Below, piece after piece: positions 10,346 to 19,481 of a stretch of DNA of 64,000 nucleotides; position 1 is the stretch's first letter; each line of letters begins with the position of its first letter. A program made the position numbers and the translations under genes. Below the pieces are notes generated by a model, which had not been told where the DNA came from, ran no database searches, and saw only the letters and a program-made list of their open reading frames with translations. The DNA is from CAVRQM01 sp963732775 (GTDB lineage: Bacteria; Pseudomonadota; Alphaproteobacteria; Acetobacterales; Acetobacteraceae): assembly GCA_963732775.1 (NCBI GenBank), contig CAVTAR010000001.1, positions 310,001 through 374,000 of the forward strand, written 5' to 3'.

Positions 10346-11314
10346 TCAATGCATCCGCGGCGCGCGCAGAAAACTCTGGCGGTCGGCGCTCTTGACCCGC
10401 ACCACCACCTCGGCGTCGTCGCGCTGCAGCCGCAGCCGCACCGGCGTCCCCGCCTCGCCGCTGCTCCACAGCCGCCGCCACAGCACGCCGAGGTCCGTCA
10501 CCTCCTCGTCGCCGAAGCCCACCACCCGGTCGCCCGGGCGCACGCCGGCGCGCTCGGCCGGGCCGTCGTCGGCGAGGCCCCCCACCACCAGACCGCCCTC
10601 GTTCTCCATCACGAACACGCCGAGCCAGGGGCGCGGCGGCGCGTTCACCCGGCCGATGGTCATCAGGTCGTCCAGCACCGGGCGCAGGATCGACACCGGC
10701 ACCACCATGTTCATGTCGTGCCGCCGCTTGCCGTCGCCCTGCTGCAGGATCAGCGATCCGGTGCCCATCAGCCGGCCGTCGGCGCCGATCAGCGCGGCAC
10801 CGCTCCAGAACGGGTGCGCCGGGGCGACGAAAATCGCCTCGTCCAGCAGGTACTCCCAGTAGCCGGCGAATTCCTGCCGGCCGACCACCTTGGTCTCGAT
10901 CGCGTGCCGCCGGCCGCCGGCCGCGGCCATGATGCCGGCCGCCCCCACCGGCAGCGCGTCGCTGTCGCCCAGCTCCAGCGCCGGCAGGTCGAGCGCGCCC
11001 AGCGCCTGCACCAGGCCGAACCCGGTGGTCTGGTCGTAGGCCAGCGCGTGGCCCGGCACGGCGCGGCCGTCGGCGGCGATCAGCCACACCGTCTCCGCCT
11101 CGGTGATCAGATAGCCGATGGTCAGCACCAGGCCCGGGCGGATCACCACCCCGCTGCCGCTGCGCTCGGTGCCCAGCGCGCCCGCCGTGAAGGCGTCGGA
11201 CGGCACGTTGGCGCGCAGCCCGACCACGGCGCGCAACGCTCGCTCCAGGTCGAAGCGGTAGTCGTCGGGATCGGGCTGCAGGTTCTGCGGGATGGACCAC
11301 TCGGGGTCTGACAT
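10346..11314 (-). CDS. S1C (DegP-like) serine protease homologue, catalytic residues missing
   Basis: Start at ATG 11314 (MSDPEWS), 322 aa. The architecture is that of S1C proteases: a trypsin-like domain followed by a C-terminal PDZ domain (RPWLGVFV...GPAERAGVRPGDRVVGFG). The active site is degenerate. The strand that should read N-H-V/I reads TIGYLITEAE, with Tyr in place of the catalytic His. The Asp motif reads DQTTGFGLVQ, with Gly in place of Asp. The serine loop reads FWSGAALIG and not GNSGGP. No signal peptide is seen, so it is probably cytoplasmic. It is likely a non-catalytic binding or scaffold protein. It is divergent from the histidine kinase gene, with a shared 136-bp upstream region. 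Confidence 0.75.
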   Translation of the reverse strand: MSDPEWSIPQNLQPDPDDYRFDLERALRAVVGLRANVPSDAFTAGALGTERSGSGVVIRPGLVLTIGYLITEAETVWLIAADGRAVPGHALAYDQTTGFGLVQALGALDLPALELGDSDALPVGAAGIMAAAGGRRHAIETKVVGRQEFAGYWEYLLDEAIFVAPAHPFWSGAALIGADGRLMGTGSLILQQGDGKRRHDMNMVVPVSILRPVLDDLMTIGRVNAPPRPWLGVFVMENEGGLVVGGLADDGPAERAGVRPGDRVVGFGDEEVTDLGVLWRRLWSSGEAGTPVRLRLQRDDAEVVVRVKSADRQSFLRAPRMH

Positions 11315-11450
11315 GCGAAGTCCGGGCTGCATCAAGGGGGGCCGCCGGGCGGGTGGCCGTGCCCTATATTCGCACCGGCCGCGCCCACGGCAACCCTTTC
11401 GCGCACGCCGCGGCGCCGTGGCCGACCGGCCTGGAGCAGGGAGACGTCAG

Positions 11451-13760
11451 TTGGGGCTGCTCGGCCGGGTGGTGCTGATCGTGGCGCTGGCGCTGCTGCC
11501 GGCCCTGGGGCTCGAGGTCTACGACCAGCGCGCCCTGCGGCACGCCCAGCGGGCGCAGCTGCACGACGAGGCGGTGCGCCAGGCCCGCTCGGTCGCCGAC
11601 GAGCTCGGCCGCATCCTCGACGGCACCCGCGAGGCGCTGCTGGCGCTGGCCATGACTCAGCCGATCACCGCGTCCGACCGGCCGGCGTGCCAGGCGCTGC
11701 TCGCCGGCTTCCGCGCCCGGCTGCCGTTCCTGCGGGTGCTGGCGCTGGTCGGCGGCGACGACCGCGTGGTGTGCAACAGCGTCCCCGGCGCGCCGCTGGG
11801 CGAGGTCGCGACCTCCTGGGTCCATGTCCGCGCCGCCCGCCAGCGCGACGGGTTCGCCGCCGCCGGCTTCCTGCTGGGCGCCTGGGTGCGCGAGCCGCTG
11901 CTCGCCACCGCCATGCCGCTCGACCACCCGCCCGGCGCGCCCGGCCAGGCCGCCGCACCGGTGCTGATCGCCGACATCGACCTGACCTGGCTCGCCGCCC
12001 AGCTGCGGATGCTGGCGGCACAGGGCGGCGCCCACGTCACGGTCGTCGACCGCCGCGGCAAGGTGCTGGTGGCGGTGCCCGACGGGCCGGCGCCGGGCAG
12101 CGCCGCGCCGGCGGAGGCGGCCGGCTGGCTCGCGCGCACCGAGCCCGGGGCCGAGCCGGAGCCGCCCGGCCGCGGCCGCGACCGCATGGTCGGCGTGGCG
12201 CCGCTGCCCGACCTCGTCGTCGCCGTGCGGCTCGACCAGTCGAAGGCCGCCGCGGCGCAGGACGGCGCGGCGCGGCGCAGCATCCTGGTCTCCGGCGTGG
12301 CGCTGCTGGCCGCTCTGTTCGTCGCCATGCTGATCGCCCAGCGCACCATCGCCGGCCCGGTCGAGCGCATCGTGCGCACCATCGCGCGCTGGCGCGAGGG
12401 CGACCTCGCCGCCCGGGTCGCCCCGGCCGAGACCGGCTCGGAGTTCGGCCGCATCGGCGCCGCCCTCGACGAGCTGCTGGCCATGGTCGCGCGCACCGAG
12501 ACCGACCTGCGGCGCGCCAAGAGCGAACTCGAGGCGCGGGTGGCCGAGCGCACCGAGCGCCTCGGCGCCGAGGTGCAGGAGCGCGAGGCGGTGCAGGCGC
12601 AACTGCTCCAGGCGCAGAAGATGGAGGTGGTGGGCCAGCTCACCGGCGGCGTCGCGCACGACTTCAACAATCTGCTGACGGCGGTGATCGGCAACCTGGA
12701 ACTGGCGCTGCTGCGCAGCCGCGACCGGCCGGAGGTGGAGCGGCTGCTGGGGGGGGCGATGCGCGCGGCCGAGCGCGGCGCGGCCCTCACCCAGCGCATG
12801 CTGGCGTTCGGCCGGCGGCAGTACCTGCGGCTGCAGCCGGTCGACGTCGCGGCGCTGCTCGACGGCATGCAGGACCTGCTGGCGCGCACCATCGGGCCCA
12901 CGGTGCGCATCGACATCGCTGTCGCCCCCGGCCTGTGGCCGGCCCGGGCCGACCCGAACCAGGTCGAGCTCGTGCTGCTCAACCTCGCCATCAACGCCCG
13001 CGACGCAATGCCCGGCGGCGGCACCCTGCGGCTGTCCGCCGAGGCCGAGCGGGTGGCCGAGGGCGCCCTGCACCCGGTGCCTCTCGCGCCCGGCGACTAC
13101 GTGCGCCTCCGCCTGCGCGACGAGGGCGCCGGCATCGCGCCGGCGCTACTGGCCCGCGTGCTGGAGCCGTTCTTCACCACCAAGGCGGCCGGCAAGGGCT
13201 CGGGCCTCGGCCTGTCGATGGCGCAGGGGGTGGCCGTGCAGTCGGGCGGCGGGCTCGCCATCGAGAGCGTGCTCGGGCAGGGCACGACCGTCTCCGTCTG
13301 GCTGCCGCGCGACCACGCGCCGGTCGCGGCGGCCTCGCCCGCGGCCGAGCCGCCGCCGCCGCCGTCGGTCGCGCGGCCGGGTCCCGCGCCGTCCATCCTG
13401 CTGGTCGACGACGACGCGGAGGTGGCCGAGGTGGCGCAGCAGCTGCTCCGCGACGAGGGTTTCGCGGTGGTCCGCGCCGACCAGGCGGCCGGGGCGCTGG
13501 CCCTGTTGGACGAGGGCGTGCCGGTCGACCTGCTGATCGCCGACGTCGCCATGCCCGGGGTGAACGGCCTGCAGCTCGCCGACCTGGCCCGCGCCCGCCG
13601 GCCCGGCCTGCGCGTGCTGCTCGCCACCGGCTATGCCCAGGACGGCCAGGCGATGGGCCGCAACCCCGGCTTCCCCGTGCTGCGCAAGCCGTTCCGCGCC
13701 GAGCAGCTCGTCACCGCCGTGCGCCGGCTGCTGGAGCCGGAGGCGGCGGACCCCGGCTGA
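11451..13760 (+). CDS. Hybrid sensor histidine kinase/response regulator
   Basis: An inner-membrane sensor. I chose TTG 11451 because AGGGAG lies 7 bases upstream; GTG 11418 is an alternative. From TTG it is 769 aa. A TM helix begins at once (LLGRVVLIVALALLPALG). It is followed by a ~270-residue extracytoplasmic sensor of dCache type, a second TM (ILVSGVALLAALFVAMLIA), HAMP, a coiled coil, HisKA with the phospho-acceptor GGVAHDFNN, and HATPase with NLAINARDAMPGGG, DEGAGIAP, EPFFTTK and GSGLGLS. A C-terminal receiver domain has LLVDDDAEV and the phospho-acceptor Asp in LIADVAMPG. No separate response regulator is adjacent. The ligand is unknown. Confidence 0.9.
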   Translation: MGLLGRVVLIVALALLPALGLEVYDQRALRHAQRAQLHDEAVRQARSVADELGRILDGTREALLALAMTQPITASDRPACQALLAGFRARLPFLRVLALVGGDDRVVCNSVPGAPLGEVATSWVHVRAARQRDGFAAAGFLLGAWVREPLLATAMPLDHPPGAPGQAAAPVLIADIDLTWLAAQLRMLAAQGGAHVTVVDRRGKVLVAVPDGPAPGSAAPAEAAGWLARTEPGAEPEPPGRGRDRMVGVAPLPDLVVAVRLDQSKAAAAQDGAARRSILVSGVALLAALFVAMLIAQRTIAGPVERIVRTIARWREGDLAARVAPAETGSEFGRIGAALDELLAMVARTETDLRRAKSELEARVAERTERLGAEVQEREAVQAQLLQAQKMEVVGQLTGGVAHDFNNLLTAVIGNLELALLRSRDRPEVERLLGGAMRAAERGAALTQRMLAFGRRQYLRLQPVDVAALLDGMQDLLARTIGPTVRIDIAVAPGLWPARADPNQVELVLLNLAINARDAMPGGGTLRLSAEAERVAEGALHPVPLAPGDYVRLRLRDEGAGIAPALLARVLEPFFTTKAAGKGSGLGLSMAQGVAVQSGGGLAIESVLGQGTTVSVWLPRDHAPVAAASPAAEPPPPPSVARPGPAPSILLVDDDAEVAEVAQQLLRDEGFAVVRADQAAGALALLDEGVPVDLLIADVAMPGVNGLQLADLARARRPGLRVLLATGYAQDGQAMGRNPGFPVLRKPFRAEQLVTAVRRLLEPEAADPG

Positions 13761-13781
13761 CCGTGCGGCACGAGGCTCGTC

Positions 13782-14525
13782 CTAGAAGAACTGCTCCGGC
13801 GGCAGCAGCCGCAACACCCGCTCCATCGCCGCGGCCACGTGCCGCTTGCCGCGGGCGAGGCTGAAGGCGCCGTGGCCGGGCAGGAACGTCTCGAAGGCGA
13901 TGCGCTCCAGCCGCCGCAGCGTGGCGCAGGTGTCCGTGACCGAGCAGTCGTAGGTGTCCTGCAGGATCACCCGCCCGCCGGCGAACAGCGCGTCGCCGCT
14001 CACCAGCGCGGCGCCGCCGTCCGTCGCGACGCGGTAGCAGCAATGGTCGTGGCTGTGGCCCGGCGAGGCGATCGCCTCCACCCGCACCCCACCCAGCGTC
14101 AGCGCCGCCCCCGGCTGCAGCTCGGCCGCGACCGGGCAGGCGCGGAACACGTAGTCGGGCGGGAAGATGCCGGCATCGACCGCCCGGTCGAGGCTGATCG
14201 CCGCCGCGTCGCCCGCGCGCAGGATCGTCGCCGTCGCCGCGCCGGCGATGACCGCGATGCCGAGCGCCTCGTGCAGCGCCGCCGCACCGCCGGCATGGTC
14301 GGCGTGGCCGTGCGTCAGGAACAGCCAGCGCACCCGTGCGGGCTCGACCCCCTCGGCCGCGATCGCCGCCAACACCGTGGCGGCCGGCGCGATGCCGGCG
14401 CCGGCGTCGAACAGCGCGAAGCCGTCGCCGGTGTCGAGCAGGTAGGCGTTGCAGTCGCTCGGGTGCGACAGGTCGAAGCCGGCCGAGCCGGACAGGACCA
14501 GGTGCAGGCCGGGGCGGATGCGCAT
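13782..14525 (-). CDS. MBL-fold metallo-hydrolase
   Basis: 247 aa with the metallo-beta-lactamase fold signature THGHADHAGG, a downstream SPGHSHDHCCY histidine, the bridging Asp in LVSGDALFAGG and the last His in FLPGHGAFSL. These give a complete dinuclear metal site. The general role is hydrolysis of a thioester, phosphodiester or lactone; the spacing is closest to glyoxalase II-like members, but nothing fixes the substrate. There is no signal peptide. It converges with the histidine kinase gene (21-bp gap) and diverges from the oxidoreductase gene. Confidence 0.85.
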   Translation of the reverse strand: MRIRPGLHLVLSGSAGFDLSHPSDCNAYLLDTGDGFALFDAGAGIAPAATVLAAIAAEGVEPARVRWLFLTHGHADHAGGAAALHEALGIAVIAGAATATILRAGDAAAISLDRAVDAGIFPPDYVFRACPVAAELQPGAALTLGGVRVEAIASPGHSHDHCCYRVATDGGAALVSGDALFAGGRVILQDTYDCSVTDTCATLRRLERIAFETFLPGHGAFSLARGKRHVAAAMERVLRLLPPEQFF

Positions 14526-14612
14526 CGTGGCGCACCCCTACACGATCCCGACCCCGCTTGACGATCCGGTCCCGGCGCGGCGCCATGCTTGCAAGGCCAG
14601 GGAGGCGCGGAC

Positions 14613-15644
14613 ATGGCGGAACCTGCATTGCGCGGTGCGGTGGTCGGCTGCGGCTTCTTCGCGCAGAACCACCTGCACGCCTGGCGCGACATCGACGACG
14701 TGGAGCTGGTCGCCGTCTGCGACCGCGATCTTTCCCGCGGCCAGCAAGCCGCCACGGCGTTCGCGATCCCCGCCATTTACGCCGACGCCGCCGAAATGTT
14801 CGTGCGGGAAAAACTGGACTTCGTCGACATCGCCACCACGATGGGCTCGCACCGCGCCCTGGCCGAACTCGCCGCGTCGCATCGCGTGCCGATGATCGTG
14901 CAGAAGCCGCTGGCGCCCGACTGGCAGGACTGCCTGGCCATCGTGCAGGCCGCCGAGGCGGCCGGCGTGCCGCTGATGGTGCACGAGAACTTCCGGTTCC
15001 AGGCGCCGATGCTGGCGGTGCGGCGGGTGCTGGCCTCCGGCGTGCTGGGCCAGCCGACCTTCGCCCGCATCTCGTTCCGGACCGGCTATGATGTGTTCGC
15101 CAACCAGCCCTATCTCGCGACGGAGGAGCGGCTCATCATCCTCGACCTCGGCATCCACGTGCTCGACCTCGCCCGCGTGTTCATGGGCGAGGTGGACAGC
15201 CTGTTCTGCCAGACGCAGCAGGTGCGCCCCGGCCTGCGCGGCGAGGACATGGCGACCATGGTGCTGCGCCACGCGAGCGGGGCCACCAGCGTCGTCGACT
15301 GCTCCTATTCGAGCCCGATCGCGCCCGACCCGTTTCCGCAGACGCTGGTCACGATCGAGGGCCGGCGCGGCAGCCTGCGCGTCGATCCCGGCCTGCGCAT
15401 GAGCGTGTTCACCGACGGCGCGCCGAGCGAGCACGCCATCGGCTCGCCGCTGCTGCCCTGGACGTCGGAGCCCTGGCACACCGCCCAGGAGAGCGTGCTC
15501 GCGACCCAGCGCCATTTCGTCGCCAGCCTGCGCCACGGACGGGCGCCGGAGACGAACGGCGCCGACAACCTGCGCACCTACGCGCTGGTGATGGCGGCCT
15601 ACCGTTCGGCGAGCGAGCATGTCGCGGTCCGGCCGCTGGCCTGA
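14613..15644 (+). CDS. Gfo/Idh/MocA family oxidoreductase
   Basis: Start at ATG 14613 with GGAGG at 14601-14605; 343 aa. The N-terminal Rossmann fold shows VVGCGFFAQNHLHAW, followed by CDRDLSRG. The family's E-K-P motif appears as VQKPLAPD, with Gln in place of Glu. The C-terminal dehydrogenase domain follows (VHENFRFQAPM, LIILDLGIHVLDLARVFMG). It is expected to use NAD(P) on a sugar or polyol. A DUF4432 aldose-epimerase-like gene lies 2 kb downstream on the same strand, which suggests a shared interest in sugars, though three unrelated genes do not fix a pathway. Confidence 0.88.
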   Translation: MAEPALRGAVVGCGFFAQNHLHAWRDIDDVELVAVCDRDLSRGQQAATAFAIPAIYADAAEMFVREKLDFVDIATTMGSHRALAELAASHRVPMIVQKPLAPDWQDCLAIVQAAEAAGVPLMVHENFRFQAPMLAVRRVLASGVLGQPTFARISFRTGYDVFANQPYLATEERLIILDLGIHVLDLARVFMGEVDSLFCQTQQVRPGLRGEDMATMVLRHASGATSVVDCSYSSPIAPDPFPQTLVTIEGRRGSLRVDPGLRMSVFTDGAPSEHAIGSPLLPWTSEPWHTAQESVLATQRHFVASLRHGRAPETNGADNLRTYALVMAAYRSASEHVAVRPLA

Positions 15645-15869
15645 GGGCGCGAGTCGCGTGCGTTCACGATGCAATACGAGACTGATACGAACCGAGTCGC
15701 GGCGCGTCCACCTCACGGCAACTTGTTGGGATGCTCCGACAGACGCCGCGCCGCCGTCGCCCCACTTGCCCCATAGTCAGGCTCAGTCACCGATCGACGT
15801 GGCATCGCGGCAGCGCCGGAACCGATAGTCGTCGGAGACGGACAGCCGCAGAAACGGGGAGGAGGCGCG

Positions 15870-17042
15870 ATGAGCGCGGCGCTCGAACTGTCGGACGGCT
15901 GCGCCACCGCGAGTGTCCGCGACGGCCTTCGCAGCCCCGCGAGCGGGCGCCCGCTGCGGCTCGCGGGCACCGCCCTGGTCGCCGGCACGGAGCGCTGGCC
16001 GGTGGTAGACGGCATCGCCTACCTGCGGCCCGAGGCGGCCGCCGACGCGCTGGCGGCACTCGACGGCGGCGCCAGCGACGAGGCTGCCGCCATCCTGCTC
16101 GCGGCCGACGCTGGCGCCCCCCGGCTGCTGCCCGCCATGCGCGAGCTGGTGGCGCATCGCGACACGCTGAGCTTCCGCGAGGCCATGCGGGCGCTCGGCT
16201 ACGGCCCGCAGGCCGACGAATACGCGCATCGCTGGAGCGACCCGAGCTTCCTGTCCGGCCTCGCGCTGGCGGAGGCGTACTGGCTCCCGCGCGCCCGGGT
16301 GGTGGAAGTCGGCTGCGGCCCGGGACATTTCCTGCGCGCCTTCCTGCGCGCGGCAGGTCGGGTGGTCGGCTTGGACGGGAGCTTCGCCAACCTCTGGCTC
16401 GCCCGCCACTGGGTGGCGCCCGAGGCCGAGCTCGTGTGTTTCGACGCGGCATTGAGCTGGCCGCTGGCCGACGGCGCGGCCGACCTGGTGTTCTGCCAAG
16501 ACAGCCTGCATCGGCTGCCGGCGGGCCAGGCGGCCGAGCTGCGGCGGCTCGCGGGCGGCGCGGGCGCGATCCTGTGCGGGCGGGTGCGGGTGCATCGCGA
16601 GGGCGACGACGCGACCCGGCTCGCGCCCGAGGTCTACGCCGCGCGCCTGGGCCGGGCGACGCTGCATTGCGACCTGGAACTCGCCGCGGCACTCATCGGC
16701 CGCCGGGCGCCGCGGGCGCGCACGGCGGCGGCGCTGGCCGGGTCGGAAACGATCTCGTTCGCCGCCGGAACTGCCGCGAGCCGTTCGCCCGCCGCCGTGC
16801 TGGGCCTGCTGGACGCACCGGCGCGCGGTGCTGCGCTGCGGCGCAACCCGCTCTATTGCGAGCAGGACGACGGCACCTGCGCGCGCCGCTTCCCGTCGGC
16901 GCACTACGCCGAGACGCTGGGGCGTCACGTGACCTATCCGCCGCACGTCGCCGCGCGCGCCCGTGTCACCGCCGGCGCCGACCCGGCGGACGACGCGCTG
17001 ATCCGCCGCCGCGTCTGGGTCGATCTGCCGCCGCGCTGGTGA
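15870..17042 (+). CDS. Class I SAM-dependent methyltransferase with Trm112-like N-terminus
   Basis: 390 aa; ATG at 15870 with GGGAGGAGG closely upstream. Residues ~20-55 read LRSPASGRPLRLAG...WPVVDGIAYLRPE. This matches the pattern of Trm112/UPF0434 domains (C-P, L, PV-DGIPxL) but without cysteines. The methyltransferase core has motif I VVEVGCGPGHFLRAF, an acidic residue at VVGLDGSF and a DLVFCQDSLHRLP post-motif. No conserved catalytic motif for a substrate class is visible. The upstream 225 bp (15645-15869) contain no gene. Confidence 0.8.
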   Translation: MSAALELSDGCATASVRDGLRSPASGRPLRLAGTALVAGTERWPVVDGIAYLRPEAAADALAALDGGASDEAAAILLAADAGAPRLLPAMRELVAHRDTLSFREAMRALGYGPQADEYAHRWSDPSFLSGLALAEAYWLPRARVVEVGCGPGHFLRAFLRAAGRVVGLDGSFANLWLARHWVAPEAELVCFDAALSWPLADGAADLVFCQDSLHRLPAGQAAELRRLAGGAGAILCGRVRVHREGDDATRLAPEVYAARLGRATLHCDLELAAALIGRRAPRARTAAALAGSETISFAAGTAASRSPAAVLGLLDAPARGAALRRNPLYCEQDDGTCARRFPSAHYAETLGRHVTYPPHVAARARVTAGADPADDALIRRRVWVDLPPRW

Positions 17043-17131
17043 GCGCCGGCAACTGTCGCGTCGCCCCTCGCGTAATGAGCCAGCGCTCGCGACGCCGGCT
17101 TCCGGCCGGGGGCGGGGCAGGGGAGGCAGAC

Positions 17132-17632
17132 ATGCGGATCACGATGGCGGTGGCCGGCGCGGGCTTGATGGCGTGCCTTGCCGGGGCGGCTGCGGCGCAG
17201 GCGCCGAAGCAGGGCGACCGGCAGTTCCTGGACGAGGCGACCAGTTCGGGCCAGACCGAGATCACCGCCGGGCAACTGGCGCAAAAGCAGGGCTCGCCCG
17301 GCGTGCGCGTGTTCGGCCGCTGGATGGTCACCGACCACACCCTGGTCGGCAACCTGCTTGCGGACCGCGCCAAGGAAATGGGCATCGCGCTGCCCGGCGA
17401 GAGCGTGCAGGCCGTCACCACCGGCCCCGACCTCGCGAGCCTGCACGACAAGGATTTCGACGCACCCTATCTGAAGCAGCAGGTCGCCGACCACCAGAAG
17501 GCGATCGCCCTGTTCGAGCGGGAGTCCGCCTCGGGGACCGACGCGGCGCTGCAGCGCATCGCCCAGCTCGCCCTGCCCGCCATCCGCGAGCACCTCGCGG
17601 TGGCCCAGCAACTCAGCACGGCCGCTCAATAG
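17132..17632 (+). CDS. DUF4142 family exported protein
   Basis: 166 aa. A clear signal peptide ends near AAAAQA (residues 1-23), so the protein is periplasmic. The mature part is helical and fits DUF4142: DRQFLDEATSSGQTEI, GQLAQKQGSPGVRVFGRWMV, DH near residue 69, and a C-terminal helix pair with HLAVAQQL. Members are ferritin-like bundles of unknown function, sometimes linked to envelope or oxidative stress. It lies 89 bp after the methyltransferase gene, probably co-transcribed. Confidence 0.8.
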   Translation: MRITMAVAGAGLMACLAGAAAAQAPKQGDRQFLDEATSSGQTEITAGQLAQKQGSPGVRVFGRWMVTDHTLVGNLLADRAKEMGIALPGESVQAVTTGPDLASLHDKDFDAPYLKQQVADHQKAIALFERESASGTDAALQRIAQLALPAIREHLAVAQQLSTAAQ

Positions 17633-17684
17633 CACCCAGTAGCCGAGGCCGCCTCCGGGGCCCATGTTGGCTCCGGAGGATCGC

Positions 17685-18875
17685 ATGCAGCAGGACGGAC
17701 GGCGTGTCACCCGCGCGGAACTGGCGGCGCGTGCGGGCAGCTTCGAGCAGTTCGCCGGCGTGCGGCTGCTCGCCTTCCAGGACGGGCCGGCGCGCGGGGT
17801 GCGCGTGCTGGAGTTCCGCACCGGCAGCGGGCTGCAATTCAGCGTGCTGCCCGACCGCGCCTTCGACATCCACGACTGCGAGCATGCCGGCCGCGCCGTC
17901 GCCTGGCACTCGCCGGTGGGCGTGCGCCACCCCGCCTTCACCGAGCACGACGGCGAGGGCGGGCTCGGCTGGCTGCGCGGCTTCTCCGGCCTGCTCGCCA
18001 CCTGCGGCCTGGACCACGCCGGTTTCATGGAGACCGACGCGGCGGACCACTACCACTACCCGGCGCGCAAGGACGTCGCGTACGGCCTGCATGGCCGCAT
18101 CGCCAACACGCCGGGCCGGCTGCTGGCGTATGGCGAGGCGTGGGACGGCGACGAGTGCGTGCTGTTCTGCGAGGGCGAGGTGCGCCAGGCGGCGGTGTTC
18201 GGCGAGCACCTGCTGCTGCGCCGCCGCATCGAGGCGCGCTGGGGCGGGGACACCATCACGATCCGCGACCGCGTCAGCAACGCGGGGTTTTCGCGCACTC
18301 CGCACATGCTGCTGTATCACTTCAACCTCGGCCATCCGGTGATCGACGCGGGCAGCCGCTATCTCGCGCCGGTCGCCGAGCCGGTGTGGGCCGCGCACGC
18401 CGACCGGCTCGCGGCCCAGGGCGTCGGCTACCGCACCTGCCCCGCGCCGCGGCACCCGTTCGTGGAGCAGGTGTGGGAGCATCGCATGACCGCCGACGCC
18501 GAGGGGCTGGTGCCGGTGGCGGTGGTCAACGACGCGCTCGGCCTCGGCGTGCTGCTGGAGACGCGGCGCGCGGAACTGCCGTGCCACCTGCAATGGCAGT
18601 GCTTCCAGGCCGGGCTCTACACCATGGGCATCGAGCCGGGCACCAACCACGTCGGCGGCAACGGCTTCGCCCGCGCCCGCGGGGAACTGATCGAGCTGGA
18701 GCACGGCGAGGCGCGGGACTACGCGCTCCGCTTCACCGTGCTCGACGGGGCCGCGGCGATCACGACGGTCGAGGCGCGGGTCCGGGCCGCGGGCGGCCAG
18801 CCAGCGGACGAGTTCCCGGTGCCGAGCGGGGACTGGGAGAGGCTGTCCCCGGGCGGAGATGCTGCCCAACCATGA
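17685..18875 (+). CDS. DUF4432 (aldose 1-epimerase-like) protein
   Basis: I chose ATG 17685, preceded by GGAGGA; ATG 17664 is in frame and would add 7 residues. 396 aa. The fold signature is that of galactose mutarotase-like proteins: VLPDRAFDIHDCEHAGRAV, GWLRGFSGLLATCGLDHAG, GLHGRIANTP and GIEPGTNHVGG. A catalytic Glu/His arrangement is plausible (EPGTNH near residue 328). DUF4432 members are annotated as hexose/keto-sugar epimerases acting in the cytoplasm; the substrate is unknown. It is convergent with the DUF3859 gene (36-bp gap). Confidence 0.82.
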   Translation: MQQDGRRVTRAELAARAGSFEQFAGVRLLAFQDGPARGVRVLEFRTGSGLQFSVLPDRAFDIHDCEHAGRAVAWHSPVGVRHPAFTEHDGEGGLGWLRGFSGLLATCGLDHAGFMETDAADHYHYPARKDVAYGLHGRIANTPGRLLAYGEAWDGDECVLFCEGEVRQAAVFGEHLLLRRRIEARWGGDTITIRDRVSNAGFSRTPHMLLYHFNLGHPVIDAGSRYLAPVAEPVWAAHADRLAAQGVGYRTCPAPRHPFVEQVWEHRMTADAEGLVPVAVVNDALGLGVLLETRRAELPCHLQWQCFQAGLYTMGIEPGTNHVGGNGFARARGELIELEHGEARDYALRFTVLDGAAAITTVEARVRAAGGQPADEFPVPSGDWERLSPGGDAAQP

Positions 18876-18911
18876 CCAGGACAATGCGTCGTGGTCGACC
18901 GCTTGAACCGG

Positions 18912-19481
18912 TCAGGGCGCGGCGCTGTCGGCGGTGCAGGAAGATCGCACATGAAATGTGTGGCGGAGGAGTTCACGTCCATCGGTCGCCACGCTGATCG
19001 TCCAGTCGCCGGCTACGAGTTCGTATGGATGCTCGAAGTTCCACACCTCGACCCTTCCGTCTCGGGCCGTGAAGGCCGTGGTCAGCCGGTCGCTGGTCGT
19101 GGACAACCCCTGCGGGTTGGTCATCGTTGGGTGCGTCCAGACCACGAGGAGACGCAACTCGGTGGATGGTGGCGTGTTCACCGGCCGGAACCGAACGCCG
19201 AACGCGGAGCCAACTCTGGCGCACACATCGTCGGTCTGAAGTCGCAAGCTGCTCTGGTCGATGCTGTTGACATACCCGCCGGTCGTCTTGGCGTTTTCCA
19301 GTTTGGCGCCGGTCGTCGTCTCGTAGACGCCGTAGTCAACCAGCTGTAGCTGCAACGCGCTAGACCCGATTGCCTGGGTGAATTCGGCGGTAGGACCGGC
19401 CTTGCTGCACGCGCCCACGGCAGCGAGTGCGAGCCACGAGGCGGCGCAGCGCCGGACCGTCGTGGCGCCGCCGCCGTTCAA
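18912..19481 (-). CDS. DUF3859-like lipoprotein
   Basis: About 189 aa from a TTG at 19481, the only usable start before the signal peptide. That TTG overlaps the ftsZ stop (TTGA). The N-terminus has VRRC, then a hydrophobic stretch and the lipobox VGAC, so Cys25 would be lipidated. The rest fits DUF3859: LVDYGVYETTTGA, RVGSAFGVRFRP, LLVVWTHPTMTNPQG, FEHPYELVAGDWTISV and HTFHV. GC is clearly lower than that of its neighbours (about 60% by eye) and codon use differs, which suggests acquisition. Function is unknown. The frame is intact, unlike ftsZ upstream. Confidence 0.65.
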   Translation of the reverse strand: MNGGGATTVRRCAASWLALAAVGACSKAGPTAEFTQAIGSSALQLQLVDYGVYETTTGAKLENAKTTGGYVNSIDQSSLRLQTDDVCARVGSAFGVRFRPVNTPPSTELRLLVVWTHPTMTNPQGLSTTSDRLTTAFTARDGRVEVWNFEHPYELVAGDWTISVATDGRELLRHTFHVRSSCTADSAAP

